From Corynebacterium pollutisoli (GTDB lineage Bacteria; Actinomycetota; Actinomycetes; Mycobacteriales; Mycobacteriaceae), in the NCBI RefSeq assembly GCF_900177745.1, contig NZ_FXAR01000003.1, forward strand, positions 186,001 through 250,000: DNA of 64,000 bases. Reading direction: 5' to 3'. Below the pieces are notes generated by a model that worked only from the letters and a program-made list of their open reading frames with translations, had not been told where the DNA came from and ran no database searches. Shown here one piece after another: positions 16,228-26,778 of this stretch. The translations under genes were made by a program, and so were the position numbers. Position 1 is the stretch's first letter; the number at the start of each line of letters is the position of its first letter.

Positions 16228-16328
16228 TCCCACCCCCGTCAGGCGGTCGTGTGTTCTATACGGCCGCGGACGTGTGGGTGGTCCCCTCTAGTGTTCAGAT
16301 ATCTGTGATTGACCAGTAAGGAATAGCA

Positions 16329-19300
16329 ATGCACAAAGTTCTCGTCGTCGGTTGTGGTGGATCGGGTGCCAAGACCCTGGCCTACATGATGGACCAGCTC
16401 AAGACCACACTGGCCGAGCGTCTGCCGGAGCGGTATGACAGTCCGAAGGACGTGGATCTTCCGCGTGCGTGGCAGTTCGTCTCCGTCGACGTGCCGACGG
16501 TGGCCGAGCGACCGGGCAAGAACCTGGCGAACGTCCCGGAGGCGGGTGGTCGCTACATCTCCTGTGGTTCCTCGGACCGTTACGCCACCGTCGACACCGC
16601 CGTGTCCAATCAGCTCGCCAGCCGCGGTGAGCTCGGCACCATCGCCAGCTGGGCGCTGGAGAACCCGGCCGCGGAGACGACCCCGATCTCCGCCGGCGCC
16701 GGTCAGTACCGCTCGATCGGCCGCATGCTGTTCCTCAGTAAGCTGCAGGAGACGCAGCAGGAACTGAAGAAGTCCTGGGACGTCCTCTCCGGTGGAGAGA
16801 CCGACCGTGAGCTGGCGGACCTGCGTTCCGCTCTCTACGGGCGTGCCGAGCACAGTGGTGAGAGCGCCAAGGAGCAGCCGCTGGTCTTTGTCGTGTCCTC
16901 CATGGCGGGTGGCGCCGGTGCGTCCATGGCCATCGACGTCTGCCGTCTGCTCACCGGGCTCGAGGGCAACGCGGTCTCCCTCAACTCCCTGTTCATGGTG
17001 ACCCCGGACATCTTCTCCCAGGTCTCCCGCGATCAGGTGGCCGGCACCAACCCGAACGCCCTGGCCATGTTCGCGGAGCTGGTGGCCGCGCAGCTCGGAT
17101 CTGCGACCGAGGAGGACAAGCGACTGTTCAACGCCCTGGGTGTGGCGGTCGGCGACGACGACATCCCGGTCGGCCGTATCTTCCCCGTCGGCGTGCGTTC
17201 CGGCGAGAACGGGGCGATGCTCGGTGACGGCAAGCCCGACACCGTCTACCGTGCGCTCGGCCGTGGTCTGGCGGCACTGCTCTCGGATGAACAGTCCATG
17301 GGCCACTACAAGGCCTTCACGCTCGGCAACCGCGGCACCTTCGACGCGGACACGAACTATTTCGCGTGGGGGTCCTCCGAGCCGAAGAACGTGCCGTGGG
17401 GCAGCTTCGGCTACGCCCAGCTGTCCATGGGCCGTGACCGTTACGCCGAGTACGCGGCGCAGCGTCTCGCCCGGAAGTCCGTGGAGCGCCTGCTCAAGGG
17501 CCATTACGATCCAACGGACGAGTCCCCGGCTGATGTGCAGATCCAGAAGCGACTGGACAACAACAGCGGTTCCCTCGACGCCCGTCTCCACGAGTTCCTT
17601 CCGGAAAAGGGCAACGCCGGCAACTGGATCTACCAGGCATTCCAGAAAGTCATCGAGGACTGGACCCGCTCCATGACCCAACGTTTGAGCGAGCAGATGC
17701 CGCTGGGACAGAACAAGCGCGGCAGCGAGTGGGTGCTCGACGTCAACCGTACCCTGCAGGGCATCAGCGCGCAGATCGACCAGGACCAGAAGAAGGAGCT
17801 CTACCAGGGCGTCAGCGCCTGGGCCAGCCCGGAGGGTATCCAGACGCTGCTGCTCAATCTGCTCAGGGATGAGATCGGCAAGTACGGTGTCCCCTACGGT
17901 TCCGCACTTCTGCAGCGGATCCGCAGCCGAATCGCCACGACGGTCCTGGGGGAGCTGCGGGGAATCTACTCCAGCATGTCTCCCCAGGCTGTCGTCCTCA
18001 ACGACCAGCGCCGTGCGGACCTGGAGGGTAACCGGGGGCGTATCGACGACACCTCCGCCTACGTCCAGGAGATCGTCTCCGACGCTGCTCCGCAGATCCG
18101 CAGCCGTGCCGTCGGCCACATCGCGCACCGTCTCGAGGCCGCGCTGGAGGACTTCCTCCGCAACTTCATCGATCCACTGGACCGGAAGATCCGTGAATCG
18201 CACCTCGAGCTGGAGAAGCACACCGAGCTCACGAGCGACGTGAACCTCGGCGTCGCCCAGCTCAAGACCGACGTGCCGGCCCTGTGGCCCGACGAGTCGC
18301 AGTCGGAGGTGCCGAAGCGTTTCAGCCAGGCCGCCAATGAGGTGTTCCTCACCGAGGTCGACTCCTTTGTCGATCAGTTCGTCGCGGACATCATCCAGTC
18401 GGCCAAGACGGAAGAGCAGCAGGATTACGACTACGATCGTGCCCTCGAGATCTCCGCCGAGCGTGTCGTCAGCGGCGAGTGGGAGGCCCTCTCCGGTTCG
18501 GAGAAGGCCCCGCGTGATCTGCTGCGTCTGCTCGACGTGTGGGTGGCCCGCGAGCTCAGCCGCGACCCGGACAACCAGGGCATGTCCCGTGACCCGCGTC
18601 CGGCACGTTTCGACTTCAGGATCAGCACCAATGACATTCTCGAACGCGCACGTCAGTACATCCGCCGTCCGGGTTTCTCCTTCCAGCAGTTCATCTCCAG
18701 CTCGCTGCGTGAGTTCGTCACCTCCCCGGCGCTCACCGAGCACGAGCGCCGCGTGCGTCGGCAGACCGTGCTGAGCAAGTTCAGTGAGGCCATGACCTAC
18801 GCGCTGCCGCTGGCTCAGATCAACTCCCAGCTGGTGCAGGCGATCTACGGCAAGGAGGTCTCCTACAACTTCAACTTCTCGCGCATCCCCTTCGGTGGCG
18901 ATGAGGTCGGCAGCATGCTGGAGCAGGCGGTCCGTGACTACCCGAACCACCACCCGTCGGATGTGACGCAGCCGCTCGGAACGGCTCTGTCCAACCAGGG
19001 CGAGGAGCGGTCGATTGACATCTTCGGTTCCTACCCGAACTACGCGCCGATCGTGTTCGACTCCCTTCTGCCACCCATCGAGAAGCAGTGGCGTCAGACC
19101 ACCGGCACCCGCGTCGAGTTCTGGCACGGTCGCCGCGCCCGTTCGCTCGTCGCCGCCCTGCCGCTGTCCGACGCCGACCGCAAGGCGATGGTCCTCGGCT
19201 GGTACATCGGCCGCCTCACCGGCCAGGTGAACTCACCGGGCACCCTCGACACCTCGGACAACACCCCGGTGCAGATCTTCGACGAGAACTCCGGTACCTG

Positions 19301-19937
19301 GACGGACTTCGACGTGCCGATGCTCACCCCCGTCTCGCGCTTCCGGCAGACCCTCGACTGGCTGCCCAACCTCCTGGAGTCCGTCTCCCTGGCCTGGGCG
19401 CGCGTCGGTGAGCAGCCGGTCTTCGGTTCGATGAAGCCCTACATGCTGCTGCGTCAGCTGTGGGATGCGGAGCCGGAGCCCTCCAAGCCAGGCCGCACCA
19501 CCCGTGGTCAGCGACTCCTCCACGAGTGGCTGTACAACGGTGAGCGCAAGTCCGGTGAGCTGCACATGATCCCGGGCACCGAACCGGCTGCGACGATGGA
19601 GGCGCGTTACGCCGCCGTCAAGGAGTGGCTGGAGAAGCAGAACGCCATCGCCCAGGCCTACATCCCGAGCTCTCGCCTGGGGGCCGGTCTGCTGCGCACC
19701 GCGAACAACGACCGCCCCTACGGTGACATCACCGACCGTGAGCTCGCCTCCCAGGTCCCGGTCTTCGCCGATCTGGCCATCGACGTCGCGGAGGCCACCG
19801 CCCGGATCGCCGAGGTTCTCGAGGATTGCAGGCACCAGGGCCCGCCCACCACCCAGCCGACGCTCATGCCGACCTCCCCGTTCGCCGGTGGTTCCTCCTC
19901 CGGTACTCCCGCCATGCCGGGTGCGGGTGAATTCTGA
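16329..19937 (+). CDS. Large tubulin/FtsZ-like GTPase-fold protein
   Basis: A protein of 1202 residues. The N-terminus KVLVVGCGGSGAKTLAYMMDQL carries the glycine-rich first loop of the FtsZ/tubulin fold (residues 8-13), and SSMAGGAGAS (190-199) matches the tubulin/FtsZ signature loop that grips GTP phosphates. The rest, about 900 residues, is mostly helical with no recognised domain. This fits the tubulin-like 'Tubulin_2' / FtsZ-like families found in bacterial operons with vWA proteins and proposed by others to remodel membranes. It starts at ATG with AAGGA 11 nt upstream and ends GAGEF. The stop overlaps the next ATG by one base. A GTP-dependent polymer is the inferred role; the T7 catalytic loop could not be placed by eye. 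Confidence 0.8.
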   Translation: MHKVLVVGCGGSGAKTLAYMMDQLKTTLAERLPERYDSPKDVDLPRAWQFVSVDVPTVAERPGKNLANVPEAGGRYISCGSSDRYATVDTAVSNQLASRGELGTIASWALENPAAETTPISAGAGQYRSIGRMLFLSKLQETQQELKKSWDVLSGGETDRELADLRSALYGRAEHSGESAKEQPLVFVVSSMAGGAGASMAIDVCRLLTGLEGNAVSLNSLFMVTPDIFSQVSRDQVAGTNPNALAMFAELVAAQLGSATEEDKRLFNALGVAVGDDDIPVGRIFPVGVRSGENGAMLGDGKPDTVYRALGRGLAALLSDEQSMGHYKAFTLGNRGTFDADTNYFAWGSSEPKNVPWGSFGYAQLSMGRDRYAEYAAQRLARKSVERLLKGHYDPTDESPADVQIQKRLDNNSGSLDARLHEFLPEKGNAGNWIYQAFQKVIEDWTRSMTQRLSEQMPLGQNKRGSEWVLDVNRTLQGISAQIDQDQKKELYQGVSAWASPEGIQTLLLNLLRDEIGKYGVPYGSALLQRIRSRIATTVLGELRGIYSSMSPQAVVLNDQRRADLEGNRGRIDDTSAYVQEIVSDAAPQIRSRAVGHIAHRLEAALEDFLRNFIDPLDRKIRESHLELEKHTELTSDVNLGVAQLKTDVPALWPDESQSEVPKRFSQAANEVFLTEVDSFVDQFVADIIQSAKTEEQQDYDYDRALEISAERVVSGEWEALSGSEKAPRDLLRLLDVWVARELSRDPDNQGMSRDPRPARFDFRISTNDILERARQYIRRPGFSFQQFISSSLREFVTSPALTEHERRVRRQTVLSKFSEAMTYALPLAQINSQLVQAIYGKEVSYNFNFSRIPFGGDEVGSMLEQAVRDYPNHHPSDVTQPLGTALSNQGEERSIDIFGSYPNYAPIVFDSLLPPIEKQWRQTTGTRVEFWHGRRARSLVAALPLSDADRKAMVLGWYIGRLTGQVNSPGTLDTSDNTPVQIFDENSGTWTDFDVPMLTPVSRFRQTLDWLPNLLESVSLAWARVGEQPVFGSMKPYMLLRQLWDAEPEPSKPGRTTRGQRLLHEWLYNGERKSGELHMIPGTEPAATMEARYAAVKEWLEKQNAIAQAYIPSSRLGAGLLRTANNDRPYGDITDRELASQVPVFADLAIDVAEATARIAEVLEDCRHQGPPTTQPTLMPTSPFAGGSSSGTPAMPGAGEF

Positions 19938-22708
19938 TGAATCAGCAGCTGGATCACGACAGCGCGTTGACGGTGTTCGTGGGACGGGGATGCCTGTCCC
20001 ACGGCATCCGTCAGACCCTGGAGGACTTCACGGCCACCGGTCTCACCCGGGATCTCGCCTGGGTGGACACTGACACCTTCTCGTCTTCCTCCTCGGAGAT
20101 CACCTACCTGTGCCTGGGCGAGGACGGCACCCCGCAGATCACGCGGGAACCGTTCAATGCCCTGGTCGCGCGGCTCAATGTCTCCGGTCTGCACCTGGGT
20201 GTCATCAACGTCGTCGGAGTGTCGGACGGCACGATCAGCAGTGATGAGCTGCAGGAACTGCTCGAGGCCATCGACAGTGTGCTCACCGGCCCCCGGATCG
20301 AGCGGACGAACCTGATCATCTCGGCGGTGGAGGCGCCCCTCGAGGGCGATCTGCCGACGCTGCGCGGGTACACGAACCTGTTCCTCGCGCCGGAGGATTC
20401 CCCGGGTCCGGAGTCCGCCACCGTGCCGTTCCACTTCGACGCCCTGGACAACCGTTTCACGCTGCACTGCGTGGCCGGCATCGCCAGTCTCTTCGGACTG
20501 TGGGAGGGCAGCCGCAGCGCTCCGGTGGCCCGCCTGGAGCCGGGCAGCGGCGGGTCGTTCCGGCTGGTCCGCGCCTACTACCGCCGTATCGACGGCCAGG
20601 AGGTGCAGGCCCGCCTCAAGGCCCGGATCTTCGACACCACCCGCAACCCGCTGCCCCGCCTCAACCGCCCGGGGCAGTCCCCGCAGTACACGGAGGACCC
20701 GGTGGCCTTCGCCCAGAATGCCGCGGAGGACCTGCTCACCGAGTTCAACCGCCGCCTGGAGGGGCACCGGTCGGAGGTGCTGGCGGACAAGACCCGCTAC
20801 ACCACCTCGTCGTCGGCAGCAGGGGAGTTCCTCCGGGCCTGGGGGCGGGGAATGGTGAGCACTCCCGCACGCTTCTTCCGTGAGCTCTCGGGTGAAACCC
20901 GGTCCTTCGTCGACGACACGGTGCAGTCCACCCTTTACGGGGAGGGTTCCCGCACCCACGTGGGCGGTTACCGGGAGACCACCGATGGTGAGTTGATGGA
21001 GCAGACGAAGCGGGCACCCCGCCCGGAGACCCTGCGCCTCGAGGCGACCCGGGAACTGGGGTGGATGTGGACCGCCTACGCCAACACCGCCATGTCGCTT
21101 CTCGACGCCTCGCCGCGCCACATCACCGACAGCAGCGAGGCGTCCTACCCGGGTGTCGTGCGTGAGCACGCCGAGGGGGAGGTGCGCGTCGCGCGCAGCT
21201 CCGCCGACGTCATACCGGGGCCCGACGCCAGTTTCGGCCGGGACCTGCCCGTCGAGGTGAAATCTACGGTGGGCGGCGGTGACATCGCCCCCTACGATCT
21301 GCTTGGCGTCGCCGACTACGAGCGTCGACTGTCCGACCAGCGACACGGCGGGCAGCGGGAGGTGGGCCGGGTCATCGGTGACTTCAAGCAGTGGCAGGAG
21401 GAGAACTCCGAGAGCTTCGCCTACTTCGTGGGGCGGGGGCTGGTGGAGCGGAAAACGCGGCTGGAGAAGCAGCGTGACGCCCTCGACCGGCAGATCGCCG
21501 AGCTGGAGAACCATCACGCCGAGGTCGAGGAGACCGGTGCCGCGGCTGGTGCCGCTCGCTGGTTCGGGTGGGTGTTCATGTCCTCTCTGGTGGTGTTCAC
21601 CGGGCTGTGGGGATGGGCGAACCTCCGGACGACGCTTCTCGACGAGCCCTTGTGGGGCTGGGCCGCCAATCTCAATGCCGCATCGGCGTCCGCCAAGGGG
21701 TGGATGTTCGGGGTGTGGGCCGGATTGTGGATCCTCTGCTGGGTGCTGCAGGTGGTCTTCGAAACCCGCGATGAGATCCGTTTCCGGCACCGCCGTCGCG
21801 ACGTGGTCGGTGAGTTGGAGGCCGCACGCGCGGACCTGCGGGAGGTGGACCGGGCGCTGCTGCGCCTGGGAGTCGGGTACCGGCAGTTCCTGTCGACCTC
21901 CCGGATGATCGGCGCGCTGCTGGCCGAACCCTTCGGCCGGATCCGTCATCTCCGGGTCGACTCGACCATCCCGGTCAACACGATGCCGGACTCGGTGGTC
22001 TTCGCGGAGGCGACGCCGGGATCGGGCGCCGTGGATGCTCTCGCGGACAGATTCCGTCGAGACCTCTACCGAGAGGGGTGGCTGGATGACTACGTCATGG
22101 GCGGCCTCAAGGAGGCTCTGACGCTCTCCGACGCCCACCACAGGATCGCCGTGAACGAGGTGTTCTCAACCTCGGGCAGCGGGACGGAGGGTGCCCTCGC
22201 GCGCCTGGCGACAACCGTCACCGGGGAGTCCTTCCGAGCCCGCGACCGGGCGAAGGAGAAGTGGCGGGCCATCACCGAAGAGCTGCGGGACAACTCCCGC
22301 CACAACGACGCGGACATCCTGTCCCCGTTGCAGATCTACCGCGCCGGAAAGCGGGAGACGGCATCGCCCCGGCTGCAGCTGGACGAGGTCCGCACCGTCG
22401 GCGCCTTCAACGGCGAGATCGCCACGGAGAAGGGGCGTGTCGACGGTGTTCTCGACCTCGATCCCCGCTACTGCACCTATCACCGCAACAGCAACACCTT
22501 CGACGCCATCGGCGTCAGCGAGGTGCTGGTCCAGGTCGGTGGGCCGGCGTTCCAGGGGGACGTTGCTTTCCGGCGCCCCGAACGTCCCGCACTCAGCGCG
22601 GACATTCTGCGCGCCATGCCCGTCTCCGAGGACTTCCAGTCCCCGGAGCGTCCCGCCATGCTCACGCAGCAGACCAGGCCTGAGCTGCCAGGAACAGGAG
22701 AGTTCTAG
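19937..22708 (+). CDS. Cassette membrane protein with two helices and coiled coils
   Basis: A protein of 923 residues, no family recognised. The first 170 residues look like an alpha/beta domain (LTVFVGRGCLSHGIRQTLEDF; LTRDLAWVDTDTF). A coiled coil at about 500-535 (KTRLEKQRDALDRQIAELENH) leads into two membrane helices (about 541-563 and 585-608) with a short loop. A second charged coil follows (RRRDVVGELEAARADLREVDRALL). The last 250 residues are soluble. It ends in GTGEF, close to the GAGEF end of the preceding tubulin-like protein. One possibility is a membrane anchor for the tubulin-like protein; this rests on gene order and the shared tail only. Confidence 0.75.
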   Translation: MNQQLDHDSALTVFVGRGCLSHGIRQTLEDFTATGLTRDLAWVDTDTFSSSSSEITYLCLGEDGTPQITREPFNALVARLNVSGLHLGVINVVGVSDGTISSDELQELLEAIDSVLTGPRIERTNLIISAVEAPLEGDLPTLRGYTNLFLAPEDSPGPESATVPFHFDALDNRFTLHCVAGIASLFGLWEGSRSAPVARLEPGSGGSFRLVRAYYRRIDGQEVQARLKARIFDTTRNPLPRLNRPGQSPQYTEDPVAFAQNAAEDLLTEFNRRLEGHRSEVLADKTRYTTSSSAAGEFLRAWGRGMVSTPARFFRELSGETRSFVDDTVQSTLYGEGSRTHVGGYRETTDGELMEQTKRAPRPETLRLEATRELGWMWTAYANTAMSLLDASPRHITDSSEASYPGVVREHAEGEVRVARSSADVIPGPDASFGRDLPVEVKSTVGGGDIAPYDLLGVADYERRLSDQRHGGQREVGRVIGDFKQWQEENSESFAYFVGRGLVERKTRLEKQRDALDRQIAELENHHAEVEETGAAAGAARWFGWVFMSSLVVFTGLWGWANLRTTLLDEPLWGWAANLNAASASAKGWMFGVWAGLWILCWVLQVVFETRDEIRFRHRRRDVVGELEAARADLREVDRALLRLGVGYRQFLSTSRMIGALLAEPFGRIRHLRVDSTIPVNTMPDSVVFAEATPGSGAVDALADRFRRDLYREGWLDDYVMGGLKEALTLSDAHHRIAVNEVFSTSGSGTEGALARLATTVTGESFRARDRAKEKWRAITEELRDNSRHNDADILSPLQIYRAGKRETASPRLQLDEVRTVGAFNGEIATEKGRVDGVLDLDPRYCTYHRNSNTFDAIGVSEVLVQVGGPAFQGDVAFRRPERPALSADILRAMPVSEDFQSPERPAMLTQQTRPELPGTGEF

Positions 22709-24820
22709 ATGTCGACCGAACTAAAGATTCTCACCGCCTTCGAGACGTGGCGGGAGTTCGCTCGTCAGCGGTACGACGACGACGCGCTGCCCACCGGCGA
22801 GGAGCTGGTCGCTGCGGCGCAGGATCACAGCGAACTGGAGGACGGGGGCCGTTACCCCGCCCTCCTCGTCTGGGCGGAGGCGCTCAGGCAGGTGCGTGCT
22901 CTGGCGCTGACCGACAACGCCGAGGTCATCGGGATCCATGACTCGCTCTACGAGCCGACGCTGTCGTTCGAGTCCGATGCGACCACCGATGCCGGAGATC
23001 CCGTGGAGTACGCCGAGGTGGAGGAGGAACCGGAGGAGATCCTGGAGCCCGAACCGGATCCGGTGACGGACGTCCAGCCAGACCCAGAGCCTGCACCCGA
23101 GCTCGAGTACCAAGACCCGAACCTGCGCGACTACCAGCCGAATGAGTTCCGCATGCTCGACGGCTTCGCCGACCCGGAGGAGATCCCGGGCGCTGACTTG
23201 CGCGCGCAGGTGCAACCCGACGGCTCCGTCGTCCTTGAATGGGCACTGCCGGCGTCTGCGACGGGCAACGGACTGGTCCGGCTCTTCCGCATCATCAGTG
23301 ATGAGGAGGAGTTCGACCGTGACCCGGATGCCGGTGAACCACGTGCGGTCACCGTCGGAGACTACTGGCTGGACCGGGATCCGCTGACCACGGCCTACCG
23401 CCAGTATCAGGTGTGGATGCACGAGGGGAGCTCAGAGACCAACGCGCTGCGCAGTGAGCCGCGGCTGCTCGGCGAGACCGCCTACATCCGCCCGATCGAC
23501 CACATCGACCTGTCGGTGGCCGGTTCCAAGGTGAAGGGACAATGGGCTCCGCTGCCACACACGCACCGCGTGGCGGTGTTCGCCGCGAAGGCAGCGGCGA
23601 GGCGGGTGACCAGGCGGGACGAGATCGCCGTCGATACGCAGAACCTCCAGGGGTTCCGCTACACCCCGCAGTACAAGGGCGAGGAGTACAAGTTCGTCGC
23701 GCGTCGTTACGTGCTCATCCGTGGTGAGCAGCGGGCCTCGGCCGACTCCGAGGAGTTCCGGGTCTACGTCAACGCGGAGGTCGTTGATGTGCCGATCAAC
23801 GTGGACGAGCTCTCGGACGGCTTCGACACCCGGTTCAGCATCAACTGGGAGAACCCGGACTCCGGTGAGGTGTGGATCTACCGCACCCAGCAGGCGCCGG
23901 TGGACGGACTGCAGGACCGCGTCGTCGAGGTCGATCAGCTGGAGGCGTTCGGGTTGGCGCAGCGCGACTGGGCGAACGACCTTGAGCGCGGCATGACCAG
24001 CTGCTCGGTGGACTGGCCGGAGGACTGGTACTCCGTGTTCATCACCCCGGTCAGCGTGGTGGGTAATCAGGCCCGAGTGGGGCGGTCCCACTCGCGCGTG
24101 CGCGTCGGTGGAATCACCAACCCCACGCTGTACGAGCGTGTGAACAACCAGTTCCTCACCTTCGGCTGGCCGGAGGAGGCCCACGAGGTCACCGTCGTCT
24201 ACGGGGAACTGGGCACCGGTCATCAGATCGGCCCGGGCCCGGAGGCACCGGGGTCGAACATCGCCTCCATCCACCGGCAGACCTACGAGCAGGAGGGAGG
24301 CATGCGCCTGCAGCTGCCCGCCGCCGGTGACATCGCACTCTTTCCGTCCCGTGTCTATGAGGGGCAGCAGATCTGGGGCGACCCAGAGGTGCTCCACTAC
24401 GACGGTCTGCACCAGTTCCGCTACGAGTTCGTCCCCTACAACGGGCACCTCGGCCTCGTCCTTTACAGCGACCGGGAGGACCACAACCACCGGCAGTTCA
24501 CGCTCCGCCTGCAGCATGGACGGCTGCCGCTGGAACCGAACGACGGCCTCGAGGTGAAGACCCGCCGCATCGTGGGGGATCGACCGGACGGGCTGGACTT
24601 CCTGCCCGGCGTGAACTCCTCGCAGCTGTATCCGAATCAGGTGGTGGAGTTCTGGGAGATCGACCCGGCGATCCTCGGGGAACAACAGGGTCTGCTCCTG
24701 CGCCTGTTCGCCCGGGAGGACCACCGCCAGGGAACCCCGGTGGTCGCCGTCATCGATCCCTCCCCGGTCCACCTGTACCTCGACGAGTGGCGGAACTACC
24801 TGAACGGGCAAGCGCAGTGA
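22709..24820 (+). CDS. Cassette protein with acidic linker and repeated Fn3-like beta domains
   Basis: A protein of 703 residues. A helical N-terminal region of about 95 residues is followed by a strongly acidic, proline-rich linker (about 100-140, rich in E-P and D-P pairs). The rest looks like several beta-sandwich units with a fibronectin-III flavour: GSVVLEWALP, DTRFSINWENPDSGEVWIYR and NQFLTFGWPEEAHEVTVVYG mark strand B/C-like starts of successive units. There is no signal peptide or membrane helix, so it is likely cytosolic. GGAGAG lies 7 nt before the ATG. Function is unknown; multi-domain beta proteins of this type often act as scaffolds. Confidence 0.75.
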   Translation: MSTELKILTAFETWREFARQRYDDDALPTGEELVAAAQDHSELEDGGRYPALLVWAEALRQVRALALTDNAEVIGIHDSLYEPTLSFESDATTDAGDPVEYAEVEEEPEEILEPEPDPVTDVQPDPEPAPELEYQDPNLRDYQPNEFRMLDGFADPEEIPGADLRAQVQPDGSVVLEWALPASATGNGLVRLFRIISDEEEFDRDPDAGEPRAVTVGDYWLDRDPLTTAYRQYQVWMHEGSSETNALRSEPRLLGETAYIRPIDHIDLSVAGSKVKGQWAPLPHTHRVAVFAAKAAARRVTRRDEIAVDTQNLQGFRYTPQYKGEEYKFVARRYVLIRGEQRASADSEEFRVYVNAEVVDVPINVDELSDGFDTRFSINWENPDSGEVWIYRTQQAPVDGLQDRVVEVDQLEAFGLAQRDWANDLERGMTSCSVDWPEDWYSVFITPVSVVGNQARVGRSHSRVRVGGITNPTLYERVNNQFLTFGWPEEAHEVTVVYGELGTGHQIGPGPEAPGSNIASIHRQTYEQEGGMRLQLPAAGDIALFPSRVYEGQQIWGDPEVLHYDGLHQFRYEFVPYNGHLGLVLYSDREDHNHRQFTLRLQHGRLPLEPNDGLEVKTRRIVGDRPDGLDFLPGVNSSQLYPNQVVEFWEIDPAILGEQQGLLLRLFAREDHRQGTPVVAVIDPSPVHLYLDEWRNYLNGQAQ

Positions 24821-26778
24821 CGGGGCAGCCGCGCTGGGCGCACGTCACGTACGCCTCCTTTCGCAACCGTGCGGGCAGCGGCGGCTGGCATACCGGCCCC
24901 TCGGTGGAGGCCACCTCGGAGGAGGAGGCGCTGGTCATGGAGTACGCGCCGACCAGCGTGGTTCCCACGGCACCGATCGACGACTTCATCAGTGCCGGTG
25001 AGATCGCGGAGCTGCCGCGTCGATTCGAGTATCTCCCGCTGGGGGACAGGGGCCTGTTCATGCAGTCGGTGCCCGCCGGAAAGGACGCCACGGGGCGGCC
25101 CGGCAATGTGTTCACCCACGCGGCCATCGACCGGGACCTCGCGGAACCGCTTTCCGCGACGTACCCGGTGAACCTCTACCGGTCACCGGACCTGCAGACC
25201 CCGTTCCGCATTGCCGAGGTGGAGGCCGTGGAACTGGATCCGCAGCTGCAGGAGCCGCGTCCGGGTCCCCTCACGGACCTGTCCGTCGCGTGGACGATGG
25301 TGACCACCATGCTCGGTAATCGCAGCGGTGCCCTGTTCCGTCTGCAGGACGTTCTCTCTGAGGGGGAGACCACGCCGGTTCTGGTGCTTAAGAGTTCCAA
25401 TGAGGCCGTGTACTGGCTGCAGGTGCTCTCATCGACGCTGTCGCCGGCCGAGTCGCGCCGCCTGCTGCGCTTCTCCACCTTCGAGCGGGCCCAGGCGTTG
25501 CCGACGGCGCTGCCGAATCAGCACCACCCCGTGCTCGTGGTGCCCGTCGCGGACAAGGACGAGCTCCGACGCCGCAGCGGGATCACCGTCATTGACCCCG
25601 CTGACCCGGAGACACAGCAGTCGGTGCCGCGCACCACGTGGGCGCTGCTGACGATGGGAGTCCTCGACGTCGGGGTTTCGCCGGCCTCCCTGGTCGAGTT
25701 GCTCACCACGGAGTCGGGCGGCGAAACGAAGTCCTTCGGTGACGCCCTGGCGCGGGTGGTCCGGTCCCGTCCCGGGGACTTCGGGGTGGAGCTGGCGGCT
25801 GTCGCCGAGCGGCATCTCGCAGAGTCTCCCCGGGCGCCGTCTCCCGCGGTGGTTGACGCCGATCTCGACCTCGTGCGACGTGTCGTCGACGATCCTCGTC
25901 TGGTACTCGGGCAGCACGTCTGGCCGGATGTCCGTCCTCCGAAGGCCCCGGAGCGGGAGTTCGACACCCTCTCGGTCACGGCCCGTGATCGGGTCCCGGG
26001 CCTCGCGTCGGCACCGACGGACGTACTCGTCGGTTACCTCAACTTCCTGCTGCGCACGGGCCTCGTACCGGCCGAGGATGTGCAGAACCCGGAGTTCCGG
26101 GGGCTGTTCCGTGACGCGGACTCCTTCCGCGGCGCACCGCACCTGCCGATGCCGCCGAGTGCACATCCGGACCTGCTGACTCTGCTCACTCTGGCTGACC
26201 GGGAGCGCAAGCAGACGATCCGCGCACCGCGGCCCGCCGGGGAACGGATCACCCGCGCCCTGGGTTCGGGCCGTAGCCGGGATGAGATCGTCGCCTGGCT
26301 GCGTCGCTCGGACACGCTCGAAATTCTGCGGGACTGGCGCGACGGTCGGGTGATCAGCACCAGTTCGCGCGATTTCTCCCACGACATGCTCCGCGTGTAT
26401 TACGCGGTGTGTCTCCACCTGAGCGTGGAGCCCTTCATCAGCGGTGACCGCGCCGCAGATGATGAGCTTCTCGACGTCCTCGGCGAACTCATGCTGGAGG
26501 CCGTGGAGAAGGGCCTGAAGAGGAGACTGGAACGCCGGGACACGCCACCACCGACCACCACCGAGTTCCGCGACCTGGGCAGGACCGTCGCCGAGGACAT
26601 TCTGTCGGCGGGGCACCGTCCGGTCCTGCTCGACCGGATCCTGGCGGATGTGGAACGTCACCGTGACAAGGAGAAACTGGACGGAATGGGGCGCGGCACC
26701 GCTCAGATCGTGGCCGCCGTCGCGAGCGGCATCACCGAGCAGACGAGGGAAGCACGAAGAGGAGAAGACAGTGAATAG
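24817..26778 (+). CDS. GTPase-associated protein 1 (GAP1-N2 type)
   Basis: A protein of 653 residues from a GTG overlapping the previous stop by 3 bases. The N-terminus reads HVTYASFRNRAGSGGWHTGP, then EIAELPRRFEYLPL and SVPAGKDATGRPGNVFTHAAIDRD, then NLYRSPDLQTPF. This run is the signature of the GAP1-N2 domain named from GTPase-linked gene clusters in actinobacteria and other bacteria. A middle region (about 180-330; LQDVLSEGETTPVLVLKSSNEAVYWLQVLSS) and a helical C-terminal part follow, as in GAP1 proteins. In published comparative genomics these proteins accompany TRAFAC/double-GTPase proteins in predicted conflict or regulatory systems; a GTPase of that kind is encoded two genes downstream. 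Biochemical activity is unknown. Confidence 0.8.
   Translation: MTGQPRWAHVTYASFRNRAGSGGWHTGPSVEATSEEEALVMEYAPTSVVPTAPIDDFISAGEIAELPRRFEYLPLGDRGLFMQSVPAGKDATGRPGNVFTHAAIDRDLAEPLSATYPVNLYRSPDLQTPFRIAEVEAVELDPQLQEPRPGPLTDLSVAWTMVTTMLGNRSGALFRLQDVLSEGETTPVLVLKSSNEAVYWLQVLSSTLSPAESRRLLRFSTFERAQALPTALPNQHHPVLVVPVADKDELRRRSGITVIDPADPETQQSVPRTTWALLTMGVLDVGVSPASLVELLTTESGGETKSFGDALARVVRSRPGDFGVELAAVAERHLAESPRAPSPAVVDADLDLVRRVVDDPRLVLGQHVWPDVRPPKAPEREFDTLSVTARDRVPGLASAPTDVLVGYLNFLLRTGLVPAEDVQNPEFRGLFRDADSFRGAPHLPMPPSAHPDLLTLLTLADRERKQTIRAPRPAGERITRALGSGRSRDEIVAWLRRSDTLEILRDWRDGRVISTSSRDFSHDMLRVYYAVCLHLSVEPFISGDRAADDELLDVLGELMLEAVEKGLKRRLERRDTPPPTTTEFRDLGRTVAEDILSAGHRPVLLDRILADVERHRDKEKLDGMGRGTAQIVAAVASGITEQTREARRGEDSE

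Noticed and set aside
16239..19127. A 962-codon minus-strand frame over the tubulin-like gene
   Set aside because: It is the antisense shadow of a gene with clear GTP-binding loops; its translation has no conserved motif.
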